From contig JBAKBP010003169.1 in NCBI GenBank assembly GCA_037953745.1, positions 95,087 to 159,086 on the forward strand: DNA of 64,000 bases. The letters run 5' to 3'. This DNA is from Lithodes maja. Taxonomy: Eukaryota > Arthropoda > Malacostraca > Decapoda > Lithodidae. The position numbers and the translations under genes are program-made. A model generated the notes under the pieces. That model was not told the origin of the DNA and did no database searches. It saw nothing but the letters and a program-made list of their open reading frames with translations. This document shows, piece by piece, positions 22,171-33,400 of the stretch; positions within the stretch are counted from its first letter, which is position 1; every line of letters starts with the position of its first letter.

Positions 22171-25100
22171 ATGGAGAACCTGCACTACCTAGCTGAGGCT
22201 GCAGCGGCTGTGGAAGCCGGCTTGCCGCCATGCGGTCCCCACCCGGCTACATCTACCTCCCAACCGGTCGAGCCTTCATTACCCGATGCCCTGTCTCCAT
22301 ACCCATCCATCGTCTACTTGAATGAAAGGATCGACGCCCTCCAATCGAGTATCGCCACCTTTCTACAGCATCACCAGGACCAGCAGCATCTACAACATCG
22401 CCCCGCGACAGCTCCACCACCGCCCCGCCAGGATCTCCAGCCCCACCAGCCTCTACAACATCAGCCCCAGGCCAGTAATGTTACCCACCAGGCTGACCCA
22501 TCCTTTGCCTCACACCCCACCAGTGATACACTTATTCATCCCTCTACACAGACACCCACACCTCATACATCTCCCCATGTCTCAGTGCCCTACCATATGC
22601 CAGTTACCCATGTCTCAGTGCCCCACCATATGCCAGCTACCCATGTCTCAGTGCCCCACCATATGCCAGCTACCCATGTCTCAGTGCCCCACCATATGCC
22701 AGTTGCCCATGTCTCAGTGCCCCACCATGTGCCAGTTATTCCCCACATGTCTTTATTACATAATATGAACATGACTAATCCCTTTACCCACCCTCTCAAG
22801 AGCGAACATCCCACACCCTCCCCAACTGACGGCCAGGCCCACACTGGTGTCGGTAGCGACGGTCGGTATTACGGCGGCCATTATGCCCCCCCTGGCTATC
22901 GTACGGCTGGCACCAACCCTCACGGCGCAGCCCCTTCTGCGCATGACATCATCATACCACCACCACCACCTCCACCTCCACCACCACCACCACCTCAAGT
23001 CCCTTCTTACCCAGCCCAGCCACGCCCCGCCCCGCCCCGCCGGGCTGCCCCTACGCGGCCCCAGGCCGCTTTACATATGCCGGGACACGCCCTACGCAAA
23101 TTCTGGGCTGATTGGGAGGTCTACAAGCGGCTCGTCCTTCTACCACCTCACGAGGCTACCATCGAGCTCTACCAGACGTGCGACCCCGCCCTTCAGAGCG
23201 CCATATTTGCTCACAATCAGGCGTTCTCCTCATTGCCAGAAATCGACCTAGCAACTCTCATCACACAACTCGTCCACCGACAACGGAACCGCGCAGCCGC
23301 TCGCCACCACTTCCGGTCTCTTCTCCAACAACCTACTGAACAGATCCGGGACTACGTCACACGTATTACGGAGGCCACTTTGGACTGTGGCTTTACCTGC
23401 CCCTGTTGCCACACTGATGTCTCTGACGAGCACATACGGGACCAAGTGACTATCGGGATTAGTGATTCGTCCCTTCAGCAAGATGTTTTAACTAAAGACC
23501 GCACCCTACCTACCTTACAAGATGTTATCAACTACTGTGTGGGGTTCGAATCTGCGGCACTCGATCAGACGGCAATGCAACCGGGGGTACATGCTGTGAA
23601 ATCACCATACCAGCGTCTCAAGAGTACTTACCCACGCCCCGCCCCTATCCAGCCCCCCGCCCAACCTACTCAGCCCCCGTCGCCCGCCCCACCACCTCCC
23701 CACGTCGGCCCCACTTCATCTCCCACACGTTGCTCCGGGTGTGGCCTATCTTCACATTCACAAGCCCAACGATCTTCGAAGTGTCCTGCATGGGGCAAGA
23801 CCTGCACGGCGTGTAATAAACCTAACCACTTTGCCAAGGTTTGTAAATCCACCTCTTCCCAGTGCAGTGGGTGCGGCCTATCCACACACTCTCGAGCCGA
23901 ACGCCCATCCAAATGCCCTGCTTGGGGCAAGACCTGCCCGTCGTGCAACAAACTCAACCACTACTCCACAGTTTGTCACTCCACGCCCTCACCTTCATCC
24001 GCGGCTGTTATCATTGGTACTATCAAACAGGCTATTAACAAACCACCACCCGCACGGCTCCCCTCCTTGCCCATTACAATTTCTACTGCCATGTCGCCCC
24101 ACTCTCACCCCACCAGCGTCACGGCCCACCCTGACACGGGTGCCCAAGTATCTGTGGCTGGTTTGCAATTACTACGGGCACTGGGCCTCCAACGCCACCA
24201 CCTACAGCCTACACACCAACGGATCACGGCCGTGGGGGGTCACACTCTCCAGGTCCTGGGTTATGTGCCGACTACCATTACCGCCACTGACGTTGCCGGC
24301 ACCCCCTACACTACTGATGATGATATTTTTATTATTCAGGCACAGTCACCGTTATTTATTAGCATTTCAGCTTGTAGGGCACTACATATCATCCCTCCCG
24401 ACTTCCCCACACCCACCCCCTGCATGGCCGCCCACACAGCCCAACCACCACCCACCTTGACCAGGACCCCTCCACCACACCGGCCTACTTCCCTCCCCTT
24501 CCCACCTAACGACCTGCACCTGTCTGACCTTCGTGACTGGTTCTTGTCACAGTTTGCATCTTCAGCATTTAACACCACCAGCGGCCCACTCCCCACGATG
24601 TCTGGCCCTCCCATGCACATCCACATCAAGCCTGGCACATCTCCACGTGCCGTGCACACCCCTGCCCCTATACCACATCATTGGAAGGCCCAGGTCAAAG
24701 CAGATCTCGACAGGGATGTCGCACTGGGCATTATTGAGCCTGTCCCCATCGGTACCCCTACTACCTGGTGTTCTAGGATGGTGGTGGTCGCCAAGAAAAC
24801 TGGACAACCCCGCCGTACAGTTGACCTGCAGGCACTCAACCACGCCTGCCTTCGGGAGACACATCACACCCCGAGCCCATTCAACTTGGCCCAATCCATC
24901 CCTGCAGGCACTCGTAAGACGGTCCTAGACGCCTGGAATGGATACCATGCTGTTCTACTCGACGAATCCAGCAGGGAGGCTACAACTTTTATCACAGAAT
25001 TTGGGCGTTACAGGTATATCAGGGCCCCTCAAGGCTACTTGGCAGCTGGCGACGCCTATACCCGACGCTTCGACGCAATCATACAGGCTGTCCCTCGTAA

Positions 25101-27315
25101 GGTGAAGTGTGTCGACGACTCCCTTTTGTGGGACTCTTCAGTCGAGGAGGCATTTTGGCACACTTTTGATTACCTGGCCCTCTGTGCAACCAACGGTGTC
25201 ACTTTCAACCCTGACAAGTTTACCTTCGCCGCCCCTTCAGTTGACTTTGCCGGACTCACCATCACAGACACTGGAATTAAGCCATGCACGTCCATGATTA
25301 AGGCCATCCGTGACTTTCCCACGCCCACAGACATCACGGGAGCCCGGTCGTGGTTTGGTCTCGTTGAACAGGTCGCCTGGGCCTTCAGCATCAAACCGGA
25401 AATGGCGCCCTTCCGGGAACTTGTGCAGTCCAAAACCCCCTTCCACTGGGATGAGGCACTCGACCGTACCTTTGCCACATCTAAGGACCACATCACACAC
25501 CTGGTTGAGGAAGGGGTCTGCTCCTTCGAGATCGGCAGACCCACGTGCCTCGCCACAGACTGGAGCAAAACCGGCCTTGGCTTCCTCCTACTCCAACAAC
25601 ATTGTTCCTGCCCCACCGCATCTGCCCCCACCTGTTGCAAGGTCGGTTGGAAACTTATCTTCGCCGGCTCCCGTTTTACCACACCTGCGGAGTCCCACTA
25701 CGCACCCGTCGAAGGCGAGGCTTTAGCAGTGGCTGACGCCCTTGACAGATGCAGAATGTTTGTCCTGGGCTGCCCTGACCTCGTCGTCGTCGTGGATCAC
25801 AGACCTCTACTGCACATCCTTAACGACCGGTCCCTTGACAACATACCAAACCCTCGCCTGTTCAAAATTAAGGAACGTACCCTACGATACCAGTTCATCA
25901 TTCAACATACGCCTGGCAAATGGCACCGCGGCCCTGACGCTGTCTCCCGCTACCCGACCAGGCCCTCCGCGGACGCCCATGATGTGCATAGTGCGGCCGC
26001 CAGTGAGCTCGATATCCACTCAGTTGCCTTGGCCTCCCTCACCATGCTCGCCGCCATACCTGACCCAGTTGTATCGTGGTCTGACCTTAAATCTGCCGGC
26101 CAACAAGACAGCGAGTATACCTCCCTTCTTCAGACCATCCCCGAGGGCTTCCCGGACTCCAGAGAGGCGACCGCCCCACAACTACGACAGTTCTGGGGTG
26201 TTAGAGACCGCCTCACTTCCGTCGACGGGGTAGCCCTCATGGATCAACGACCAGTCATCCCCCATCATCTTCGGTCCAGAGTTCTCGAGGCCCTTCACTC
26301 AGCTCATCAGGGTATGACTGGCATGAAGGCCCGTGCACGTGCGAGTGTTTACTGGCCAGGTATTGACAAGGCCCTACGCAACTGCCTGGATACCTGCCAC
26401 TACTGCCGCGCCCACGCCCCGTCCCAGCCGAAAGAGCCACTCATGTCATCTGACCCACCCCAATGGCCATACGACCAGGTAGCCGCCGATTTTTTTCAGC
26501 ACCAGGGCAAACACTACCTGGTCTACGTCGATCGCTTCTCCAGCAATATCCACATCTTCTACCTGCCACCAGGTAAATGTGATGCTCACCACCTCATCTC
26601 GGCGTGCCGTACCCTCTTCACCCACTACGGAGCACCCCGGGTACTGGCGAGCGATGGTGGGCCCCAGTTCACAGCCGGGGACTTCCAAGAATTCCTGGCA
26701 CATTGGGGTGTGTCACAACGGGTCAGCTCTGCGTTCTACCCTCAGTCTAATGGCCGCGCCGAGCTGGCTGTTAAAGCAGCCCGCCGCATCATCGCGGACT
26801 GTACATCCCCCACTGGCTCTCTAGACAACAACGCCGCAGCCCGCGCCCTCCTCCAATACAGGAACACACCCCTCTCGACCATTGACAAGTCACCAGCTCA
26901 ACTTCTCTTCGGCAGGACCCTACGGGACCACGTCCCCTGCAATCCTGCACTTCTCCACCTCCACCCCCACTGGCTTCTCTCGGCCGAAGCTCGTGAGGCA
27001 GCCCTTTTTCACCGTAACGCTGCCCTAGCCACATACTATAATGCTTCAGCCCGGCCTTTATCACCACTCCACGTCGGTGACCGGGTCTCCGTCCAGAACC
27101 AGGGGGGCAACAACCCAACACGGTGGAACAAGACTGGCACTGTAGTGGAGGTGCATCCACACCGCCAGTATACCATCCGGGTGGATGGGTCGGGGCGAGC
27201 CACGCTCCGCAACCGCCGCTTCCTACGACAGCTTCGTCTACCGCCCTCCACTCAACCTACACCGCCCGACTCCACCATCGCCTCGTCGGACGCCAATAGG
27301 GGGGGGGAGATATAA
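22171..27315 (+). CDS. gag-pol: Gag-Pol polyprotein of the Ty3/gypsy element
   Basis: One uninterrupted 1714-codon ORF; ATG at 22171 is 31 nt after the LTR. Gag (about 1-610) has a Pro/His-rich N-part with five 11-residue repeats (HVSVPHHMPAT type, nt 22575-22740), a polyproline run, a capsid region (about 302-470) and a duplicated zinc module (about 521-607) containing CX2CX4HX4C knuckles. Protease carries DTGAQ at about 655. RT has the CVDD catalytic motif at 980-983. RNase H shows TDWSKTG and EGEALAV. Integrase has the HHCC finger (HSAHQG...CLDTCHYC) and a D,D-35-E core (AADFF, SDGGPQF, GRAELA). A C-terminal module with TGTVVEV and RNRRFLR follows. No gag-pol frameshift is needed. The stop codon lies in the first bases of the 3' LTR. 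Cleavage sites cannot be placed. Confidence 0.95.
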   Translation: MENLHYLAEAAAAVEAGLPPCGPHPATSTSQPVEPSLPDALSPYPSIVYLNERIDALQSSIATFLQHHQDQQHLQHRPATAPPPPRQDLQPHQPLQHQPQASNVTHQADPSFASHPTSDTLIHPSTQTPTPHTSPHVSVPYHMPVTHVSVPHHMPATHVSVPHHMPATHVSVPHHMPVAHVSVPHHVPVIPHMSLLHNMNMTNPFTHPLKSEHPTPSPTDGQAHTGVGSDGRYYGGHYAPPGYRTAGTNPHGAAPSAHDIIIPPPPPPPPPPPPPQVPSYPAQPRPAPPRRAAPTRPQAALHMPGHALRKFWADWEVYKRLVLLPPHEATIELYQTCDPALQSAIFAHNQAFSSLPEIDLATLITQLVHRQRNRAAARHHFRSLLQQPTEQIRDYVTRITEATLDCGFTCPCCHTDVSDEHIRDQVTIGISDSSLQQDVLTKDRTLPTLQDVINYCVGFESAALDQTAMQPGVHAVKSPYQRLKSTYPRPAPIQPPAQPTQPPSPAPPPPHVGPTSSPTRCSGCGLSSHSQAQRSSKCPAWGKTCTACNKPNHFAKVCKSTSSQCSGCGLSTHSRAERPSKCPAWGKTCPSCNKLNHYSTVCHSTPSPSSAAVIIGTIKQAINKPPPARLPSLPITISTAMSPHSHPTSVTAHPDTGAQVSVAGLQLLRALGLQRHHLQPTHQRITAVGGHTLQVLGYVPTTITATDVAGTPYTTDDDIFIIQAQSPLFISISACRALHIIPPDFPTPTPCMAAHTAQPPPTLTRTPPPHRPTSLPFPPNDLHLSDLRDWFLSQFASSAFNTTSGPLPTMSGPPMHIHIKPGTSPRAVHTPAPIPHHWKAQVKADLDRDVALGIIEPVPIGTPTTWCSRMVVVAKKTGQPRRTVDLQALNHACLRETHHTPSPFNLAQSIPAGTRKTVLDAWNGYHAVLLDESSREATTFITEFGRYRYIRAPQGYLAAGDAYTRRFDAIIQAVPRKVKCVDDSLLWDSSVEEAFWHTFDYLALCATNGVTFNPDKFTFAAPSVDFAGLTITDTGIKPCTSMIKAIRDFPTPTDITGARSWFGLVEQVAWAFSIKPEMAPFRELVQSKTPFHWDEALDRTFATSKDHITHLVEEGVCSFEIGRPTCLATDWSKTGLGFLLLQQHCSCPTASAPTCCKVGWKLIFAGSRFTTPAESHYAPVEGEALAVADALDRCRMFVLGCPDLVVVVDHRPLLHILNDRSLDNIPNPRLFKIKERTLRYQFIIQHTPGKWHRGPDAVSRYPTRPSADAHDVHSAAASELDIHSVALASLTMLAAIPDPVVSWSDLKSAGQQDSEYTSLLQTIPEGFPDSREATAPQLRQFWGVRDRLTSVDGVALMDQRPVIPHHLRSRVLEALHSAHQGMTGMKARARASVYWPGIDKALRNCLDTCHYCRAHAPSQPKEPLMSSDPPQWPYDQVAADFFQHQGKHYLVYVDRFSSNIHIFYLPPGKCDAHHLISACRTLFTHYGAPRVLASDGGPQFTAGDFQEFLAHWGVSQRVSSAFYPQSNGRAELAVKAARRIIADCTSPTGSLDNNAAARALLQYRNTPLSTIDKSPAQLLFGRTLRDHVPCNPALLHLHPHWLLSAEAREAALFHRNAALATYYNASARPLSPLHVGDRVSVQNQGGNNPTRWNKTGTVVEVHPHRQYTIRVDGSGRATLRNRRFLRQLRLPPSTQPTPPDSTIASSDANRGGEI
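22575..22740 (+). repeat. 33-bp tandem repeat in gag
   Basis: Five 33-bp units with CATGTCTCAGTGCCCCACCA keep the reading frame, so gag gains 11 residues per unit. The units differ by single bases. Confidence 0.9.
27298..27310 (+). promoter_or_regulatory. Polypurine tract
   Basis: AGGGGGGGGGAGA directly before the 3' LTR is the expected plus-strand primer for reverse transcription. It also encodes the last Gly-Gly-Glu codons of the ORF. Confidence 0.85.
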
Positions 27316-27532
27316 TAATAATGTATACACCACTATTGTCCAACACCATATGCACCACAGACACTTTAGACTTGCGGGCGCCTCTGGCACCCAGGCCTGT
27401 GGAGGCAGCAAGTCCTTCAGTTCACACCAGACTCTGACAGAACCAACTAGCGTCTCGGCGCTCCTGTACTCAACCCTAGCCAATAAAGGATTGAAGAGTA
27501 CTGGTGTTATATCTCCATTCATCTTTATTATA
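27311..27532 (+). repeat. 3' LTR of the gypsy element
   Basis: 222 bp, no difference from the 5' LTR by eye. Followed by the CTTAT target duplication. Confidence 0.95.
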
Positions 27533-27615
27533 CTTATTTATACCTATTATCCATTTAAATACTTCTATCATGTATCCCCTACATCTTCGTCTCTCTCTCT
27601 GTTTCTCTCTCTCTC

Positions 27616-27618
<3 letters not shown>
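27533..27618 (-). pseudogene. CR1b relic, right part
   Basis: CR1b sequence resumes after the target duplication (minus strand, the region coding LERRR...VFKWI in intact copies) and decays into CTCTCTCT before 27620. Confidence 0.65.
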
Positions 27619-27657
<39 letters not shown>

Positions 27658-27864
27658 GGTATGTTTACGAGGGTCAGTTTACGCAAACTCTTCCAGACGC
27701 ACGAACTGATGTCTGTTGCACATGCCCTATTCAATCGTAGGCTATACATGGGGAGATTGTATGCACGCATTGAGCAGGGCAGCACCCAGAGGAGGCCATA
27801 TAGGCATATCAAGAATTGATGGAACTCATATTATATTTTGCCGGGCTTCTCATAAGAACAACAG
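27619..27864. other. (AAT)n microsatellite and unassigned sequence
   Basis: (AAT)n at 27620-27655. After it the plus frame reads SLRKLFQTHELMSVAHALFN followed by more coding-like text to a stop near 27818. This may be a fragment of a mobile-element protein, but I do not recognise it. Confidence 0.4.
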
Positions 27865-28498
27865 TGTATAAGTGTTAGGAATAGGGCAAATAGAATTCTA
27901 GGATTCATATCTAGGAGTGTTATCAACTGGACTGCTGAAGTTTTCTTAAAACTATACTTAGCTCTAGTAAGACCCCATTTAGACTATGCTGTTCAATTTT
28001 GGTGCCCTTATTATAGAATGGATATCGACCCTTTAGAGGCAGTCCAAAGAAGAATGACCAAAAAGATACATAATATTAGAAATTTATCGTATGAGGAGAG
28101 GTTGAAAGTCTTAGACCTGCACTCACTAGAGAGACGAAGATGTAGGGGAGACATGATAGAGGTATTTAAATGGATAAAAGGTTTAAATAAGGGCGATATA
28201 GATGAGGTATTAAAGCTAAAGAACGGCGACATAACCCGCTCAAATGGTTTCAAGTTAGATAAGTTTAGATTTAGGAAAGATATAGGAAAGCACTGGTTTG
28301 GAAATAGAGTTGTTAACATGTGGTTAACATGTGGTAACACTGCCCAGAACAGTAATTAGCTCAGAAACAGTTGAATGCTTTAAGCATAAGTTGGATTCCC
28401 ATATGGGTGATATGGGCTGGGTGTGAATGGGAGCTGCTTCATGTGGGCCGCATGGCCATATGCAGTTTCCCGCGATCTTATGACCTTATGTTGTTATG
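27865..28498 (+). pseudogene. CR1b LINE 3' fragment (RT thumb to tail)
   Basis: Plus-strand copy of the CR1b variant. The open part includes RVINWTAEVFLKLYLALVRP-like text, FWCPYYRMDIDPLEAVQRRM and LKLKNGDITRSNGFKLDKF, then breaks after NRVVNMW (28320) by a small duplication. The 3' UTR ends GACCTTATGTTGTTATGT near 28498, a degraded version of the 8-bp CR1 tail. Confidence 0.85.
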
Positions 28499-28588
28499 TA
28501 ATTGGGGTTGGGTGTGACTTGGGTCTGCCTTGTGTGGGCCGATCGGCTTTTTGCAGACTCCCATTTTCTTATGTTCTTATGTTCTTAT
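28499..28588 (+). mobile_element. CR1 3' end fragment (plus)
   Basis: The last 90 bp of a CR1a-like 3' UTR ending CTTATGTTCTTATGTTCTTA. Confidence 0.85.
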
Positions 28589-28690
28589 AAGAAAATGGGA
28601 ATCTGCAGAAAGCCGATCGGCCCATACAAGGCAGATCCCTGTCACACCCAACCCTAATTACAAGGCCTAATTATAGACCCAACTTTTTCT
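28589..28690 (-). mobile_element. CR1 3' end fragment (minus), tail-to-tail with the previous one
   Basis: Reverse-oriented CR1 3' UTR starting AAGAAAATGGGAATCTGCAG. It abuts the preceding plus-strand tail, giving an inverted pair joined at the 8-bp repeat tract. Confidence 0.85.
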
Positions 28691-29452
28691 ATTGTTAGTG
28701 TTGATTTCAATGAAGATAAGTGCAGTGTAGTAAAATTTAGGAAATTAATAAAAAATACATAATATATATAGGATAACTTTGATATATGTAACTCAGACAA
28801 ATGAAACGATTTGGAAGACATCGTAAACTGTGATCTGAAACTAAGTCAGTGCATAAGCTAGTGTTCGAAATAAGGCAAAACGTGTTCTTGGATATATATC
28901 TCGAAATGTGAGTAATAGAACAGCAGACGTAATCTTGAAACTTTATCGAGCATTAGTGAGGCCACATATGGCTAATTCTGTTCAATTTTGTTATCCTTAG
29001 TACACAATTGACATAGAATCCCGGGAGAATGTAAACGAAGAATGACAAAAATTATCCATTATATATTAATTCTTACATATGAAAGGTTGAACAAATTAGG
29101 CTTACATTCGTTAGAGAGACGCAGATTTATGGGGTATGTATATGATAGAGGTGCTCAAGTGGGTTAGTGGGATACATTAAGGAGGCATGGAAGATGTACT
29201 GAAGCTCAGTGATAGCGAAAGAACTCGAAACAATTGTTTCACATTATATATATTTCGTTTTAGAAAAAAATATAGGCAAATATTGGTAGGGAGCTTCAAG
29301 ACAAAATTATATAGGCAAATATATTTGGTTCTTATGTTCTTATGGGTTGGGTGTGAGGGGGATCTACCAGGTGTGGGCCAATCGGCGCTCAGCAGACCCC
29401 CGTAATCTTGTGTTAATCTCTGACCGTTTTGGTGGGGTCAGTACTCAAGGTA
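28691..29452 (+). pseudogene. Degenerate CR1 RT C-terminal region and 3' UTR
   Basis: The plus-strand translation, across several frameshifts, follows CR1a from the region before RNKANRILGF to the VLKLSDSERTR block (29190-29225). The 3' UTR follows from 29342 (GGTTGGGTGTGAGGGGGATC). It is interrupted at 29452 by a minus-strand LINE T and continues at 30077. It is clearly older than the CR1a copies because substitutions and indels are frequent. Confidence 0.8.
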
Positions 29453-30076
29453 TTTTTTTTTTTTTTTTTTCTATGTGATTGAGGTAGGCAAAAGGCATAA
29501 CTGCCTATAGCGAGTGCCTCCCCCATAGTTGAAAGAGTGACAGGGCCAAAATCAAGGGACGTTCGAGCCAAAATGCCTGGACACACGGAGTTTGAAGCAA
29601 TTTAAGTCATAGGAAGAGGGAAAGACTGATTCTGGGAGAGAGTTCCAGAGCTCAGATGTTGAGTAGAAGAAAGTTTGAGAGTAATGTTTCACTCTTGGGT
29701 TGGAGAGTTGCACAGAGTAGGGGTGGGATTGAGTTGCAAGACGGGTACCACGTGCCCTACGTAAAGGAGGTGATATGCACTGGGATAGCTCTGAGGAACA
29801 CTGATTATTATAGTAGCGATAGAATAGCGAGAGAGATGCAACATTGCGGCGGAGAGAGAGAGATTGCAGAGAGTTGGTGAGTGGACGGGAGTTAATGATA
29901 CGAAAGGCCTTCCTTTCAACTTTGTCTAGGAGAGCGGTGTGAGAGGAACCTCCCCACACATGTGAACAATACTCAATACAAGGGCGCACTATGCCCCTGT
30001 ACAGAGCAAGAAGCTGTGCAGGGGAAAAGAACCCCCTAAGGCGGTTGAGCACACCCAGCTTCTGGGAGGCTGGGTG
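29453..30076 (-). pseudogene. LINE T, 5'-truncated 3' part
   Basis: Minus-strand LINE with an 18-nt poly(A) tail (T run 29453-29470) preceded by ACATAG. The coding part (about 29552-30060) reads LYRGIVRPCIEYCSHVWGGS, then RKAFRIINSRPLTNSL and ELWNSLPESVFPSSYDLNCF, ending RHFGSNVP. These are the RT thumb and C-terminus of a non-LTR retrotransposon. The rest of RT and the endonuclease are absent. It sits inside the 3' UTR of an older plus-strand CR1. Two more 3' ends of T lie at 21490 and 52386. Confidence 0.85.
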
Positions 30077-30190
30077 AGATGGGTCTATAATTGGGCCTTG
30101 TAATTGGGGTTGGGTGTGACAGGGATCTGCCTTGTATGGGCCGATCGGCTTTTTGCAGACTCTCATTTTCTTATGTTCTTATGTTCTTAT
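30077..30190 (+). mobile_element. CR1 3' UTR, right part of the split copy
   Basis: Continues the CR1 3' UTR interrupted at 29452 (TATAATTGGGCCTTGTAATT) and ends with TTATGTTCTTATGTTCTTAT. About 30 bp of another CR1 end (ATAGACGAGAAGGGTTGGGT) follow before copy C. Confidence 0.85.
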
Positions 30191-30435
30191 ATATAGGCAT
30201 ATAGACGAGAAGGGTTGGGTATAAGAACATAAAAACATAAGAAAATGGGAGTCTGCAGAAAGCCGATTGGCCTAAGCAAGGCAGATCCCTGTCCCACACA
30301 ACCCCAATTACAAAGCCCAATTATAGGCTCAACACTCTAATAACCTGAGGATCATCTTACCAAAACGGTTAGAGATTAACGCAGGATTACGGGGTTCTGC
30401 AGAGCGCTGATTGGCCCAACCCTGCTGATCCCCCT

Positions 30436-33400
30436 TCACACCCAACCCTTCTCGTCCATATGCTTATCCAATTTTATCTTAAAGCTCCCTATCGTTTTTA
30501 ATCCCACTATAGCACTTGGTAGTCCATTCCACCCATCTACAACTCTGTTACCAAACCAATATTTGCCTATATCTTTTCTGAAACGAAATTTATCTAATTT
30601 GAAACCATTGGTACGAGTTCTTTCGCTATCACTGAGCTTTAGTACATTAATTTTGTCATGTCCCCTTTGTTAATCCCACTAACCCACTTGAATACCTCTA
30701 TCATATCCCCTCTAACTCTGCGTCTCTCTAACGAATGTAAGCCTAATTTCTTCAACCTTTCTTTATACGGAAGATTTCTAATATTATGGATCATTTTTGT
30801 CATTCTACGTTGTACTCTCTCCAATGAATCTATGTCCATTCTGTAATAAGGACACCAAAATTGAACAGCATAATCCATATGGGGTCTCACTAATGACAAG
30901 TAAAGTTTTAAGATAACATCAGCAGTTCTGTTACTCACACTCCTTGAGATGAACCCGAGAATCCTGTTTGCCTTGTTTCGAACGCTTATACACTGTTGTC
31001 TAGGCTTCAAATCATTGCTAACAAACACACCTAGATCTTTCTCACAATTCGAGTTTTCTAATTCCACATTAGCTAGTTTATATTTAACATTTGTATGCAT
31101 CTTCCCTATCTTTAATACCTTGCATTTGTCAATGTTAAACTTCATCTGCCAATTTACTGACCATTCGTGTAAGGTATCTAGATCCCTTTGGAGGCACTCT
31201 ATATCTCTATCTGAATCAATTGTTCTCCCCATTTTTGGTATCGTCTGCAAATTTACTTATCCTACTAGTTATACCTAAATCAAGGTCATTTATGTATATA
31301 ACAAACAACAGAGGACCTAATACAGATCCCTGGGGGACACCACTTTTGACTGCTCCCCATTCTGACTTCGTACCATTTATGCTGACTCTCTGCTTCCTAC
31401 CAATTAGCCATGACCTAATCCATCCCAACAACGCCCCACCTATTCCATGCGCCTCAACCTTTCTCATCAATCTCTCATGGGGGACTCTGTCGAAAGCTTT
31501 ACTGAAATCTAAATATATAATATCATATGACTTGTCATTATCTACTGCTTCATATACCTCTGAGAAAATACTAAGCAAATTAGTAAGGCAAGAACGTCCC
31601 TGAGTGAATCCATGCTGAGAAGAATTTACTAAATTAAATGTATCTAAGTGGTTTCTAATTTTACTAGCAATAATTGACTCTAGTAGCTTTCCTATGATTG
31701 ATGTAAGACTAATGGGACGGTAATTGGATGCTATTGATTTGTCACCTTTTTTGAAGATCGGAACTACGTTTGCAAGCTTCCAAGCTTCTGGAACTATACC
31801 TGTCTCCAATGACTTGTTAAATAAAAATGTTAATGGGTAACTTAACTCATCCCTACATTCTTTTAATACTCTAGCATATACCTCATCAGGACCAGGCGAT
31901 TTATGAGGTTTCAGTCTGTCAATTTCCTTAAGCACATCATTTCTACTTATAGTAACCGTACTTAACCTATTTTCTATACTATCGCTATATACCTTAACGG
32001 ACTTCTGGAAACTGTGCCAAATTTTCATTCGTGAAAACGGAAAGAAATTGGCTATTTAATGTACTGCACATTTCTAAATCATTTTCTGTCATTTCTCCTA
32101 TCGAAGTTTTAAGGGGACCAATTACATCTCTAACCTTGGATTTATATAGTTGGTAAAAAGCTTTAGGATTATTTTTTGAGTCATTGGCAACCTTAATTTC
32201 ATAATTTCTTTTTTCTTTCCTAATATCCTTTTTTACCTGTCTTGATAGATTCTGATAGTAAGCAAGTAGGTGAATTTCGCCTTTTCTAATTTTTCTATAT
32301 ATTCTTCTCTTTTGTCCTAGAAGATCTAATAGTCTATTATTCATCCATTTGGGTTGGTTCTGTGTTGATCTAAATTTTCTTTTGGGGATGTATTTATTTT
32401 GTGCATTGAATACTGACTTGATAAAATTATCGTATGTATCTACCAAGGTTGACGTCTCTTCCTGACTTAAGATGACAGGTGCCTGAGACGGGGTACACTC
32501 ATTTGGACACCTGGATCGACTTAATTTTTTGACCATAGGGTCTGCTAATAGGGCTCTTCTTAACCCACCATAATTGTCTTTTCTAAAGTCAGGTATTAAT
32601 GTTGTATTCTCTCTGGTATTACCTTTCCATTGTATATTAAAATACACAGAATTGTGGTCACTATTTCCTAGGTGGTCCCCTATCTCTACATTATTTACCA
32701 TATGTTCACTGTTACTGAAAACTAAATCGAGAATATTATTACCTCTAGTCGGCGTATCTATGAATTGAAATAAAAAACTATCTTGTACTACCTCTATAAA
32801 CTCCTCGGAATCAGAGTCTCCTATTTGATGCTGCCAATCTATATTCGGAAAATTAAAATCCCCCATAATGCACACATTGCTAAACCTTGATGCCATTTTA
32901 ATTTCCTCCCATAATGACGTTCCGTCATTTCTACTCATATTTGGCGGTCTATACATAACTCCAATAACTATGGTCTCACTACCTTCGTTAACCTCTACCC
33001 AAACACTTTCATTTTCGTTATTTAGTCTAATACCTGATTTAATACAGCTTTTTAATGTACTCCTGACAAACACTGCTATACCGCCACCCCTCTTACTTGT
33101 TCGGTCATATTTAAACAAACTATATCCTGGTATATCAAATTCTGCTAAAAAATGCCTGGTTTCTGTATTAATCCACGTTTCAGTTAGCGCTATTATGTCT
33201 ATATTTTCTTTGCTAACAAGGGCTCTAAGTTCGTTCATTTTGTTACATAGACTCGTACAGTTTGTGTAATATACTCTCAATTTACTTCTTTTCTTTATAC
33301 CTAATTTACCTTTGTTTTTAGCGACATTTCCATCTTCCGTTGCACCATCACTACTATCATTTGCATTATAGTCATCATTTTTAGCATGAGACTGAATATC

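Larger units (their letters stand above)
21918..27532 (+). mobile_element. Complete Ty3/gypsy LTR retrotransposon
   Basis: A 5615-bp element with 222-bp LTRs at 21918-22139 and 27311-27532 and a CTTAT target duplication (21913-21917 and 27533-27537). A primer-binding site follows the 5' LTR directly, a polypurine tract precedes the 3' LTR directly, and one gag-pol ORF fills the inside. I saw no difference between the LTRs when comparing them by eye, which points to a very recent insertion. It is structurally complete and may be able to transpose. Confidence 0.97.

Noticed and set aside
22322..27251. Many medium frames overlapping the gypsy gag-pol on both strands
   Set aside because: The GC- and Pro-rich gag-pol sequence leaves other frames open by composition; the 1714-codon frame explains the region.
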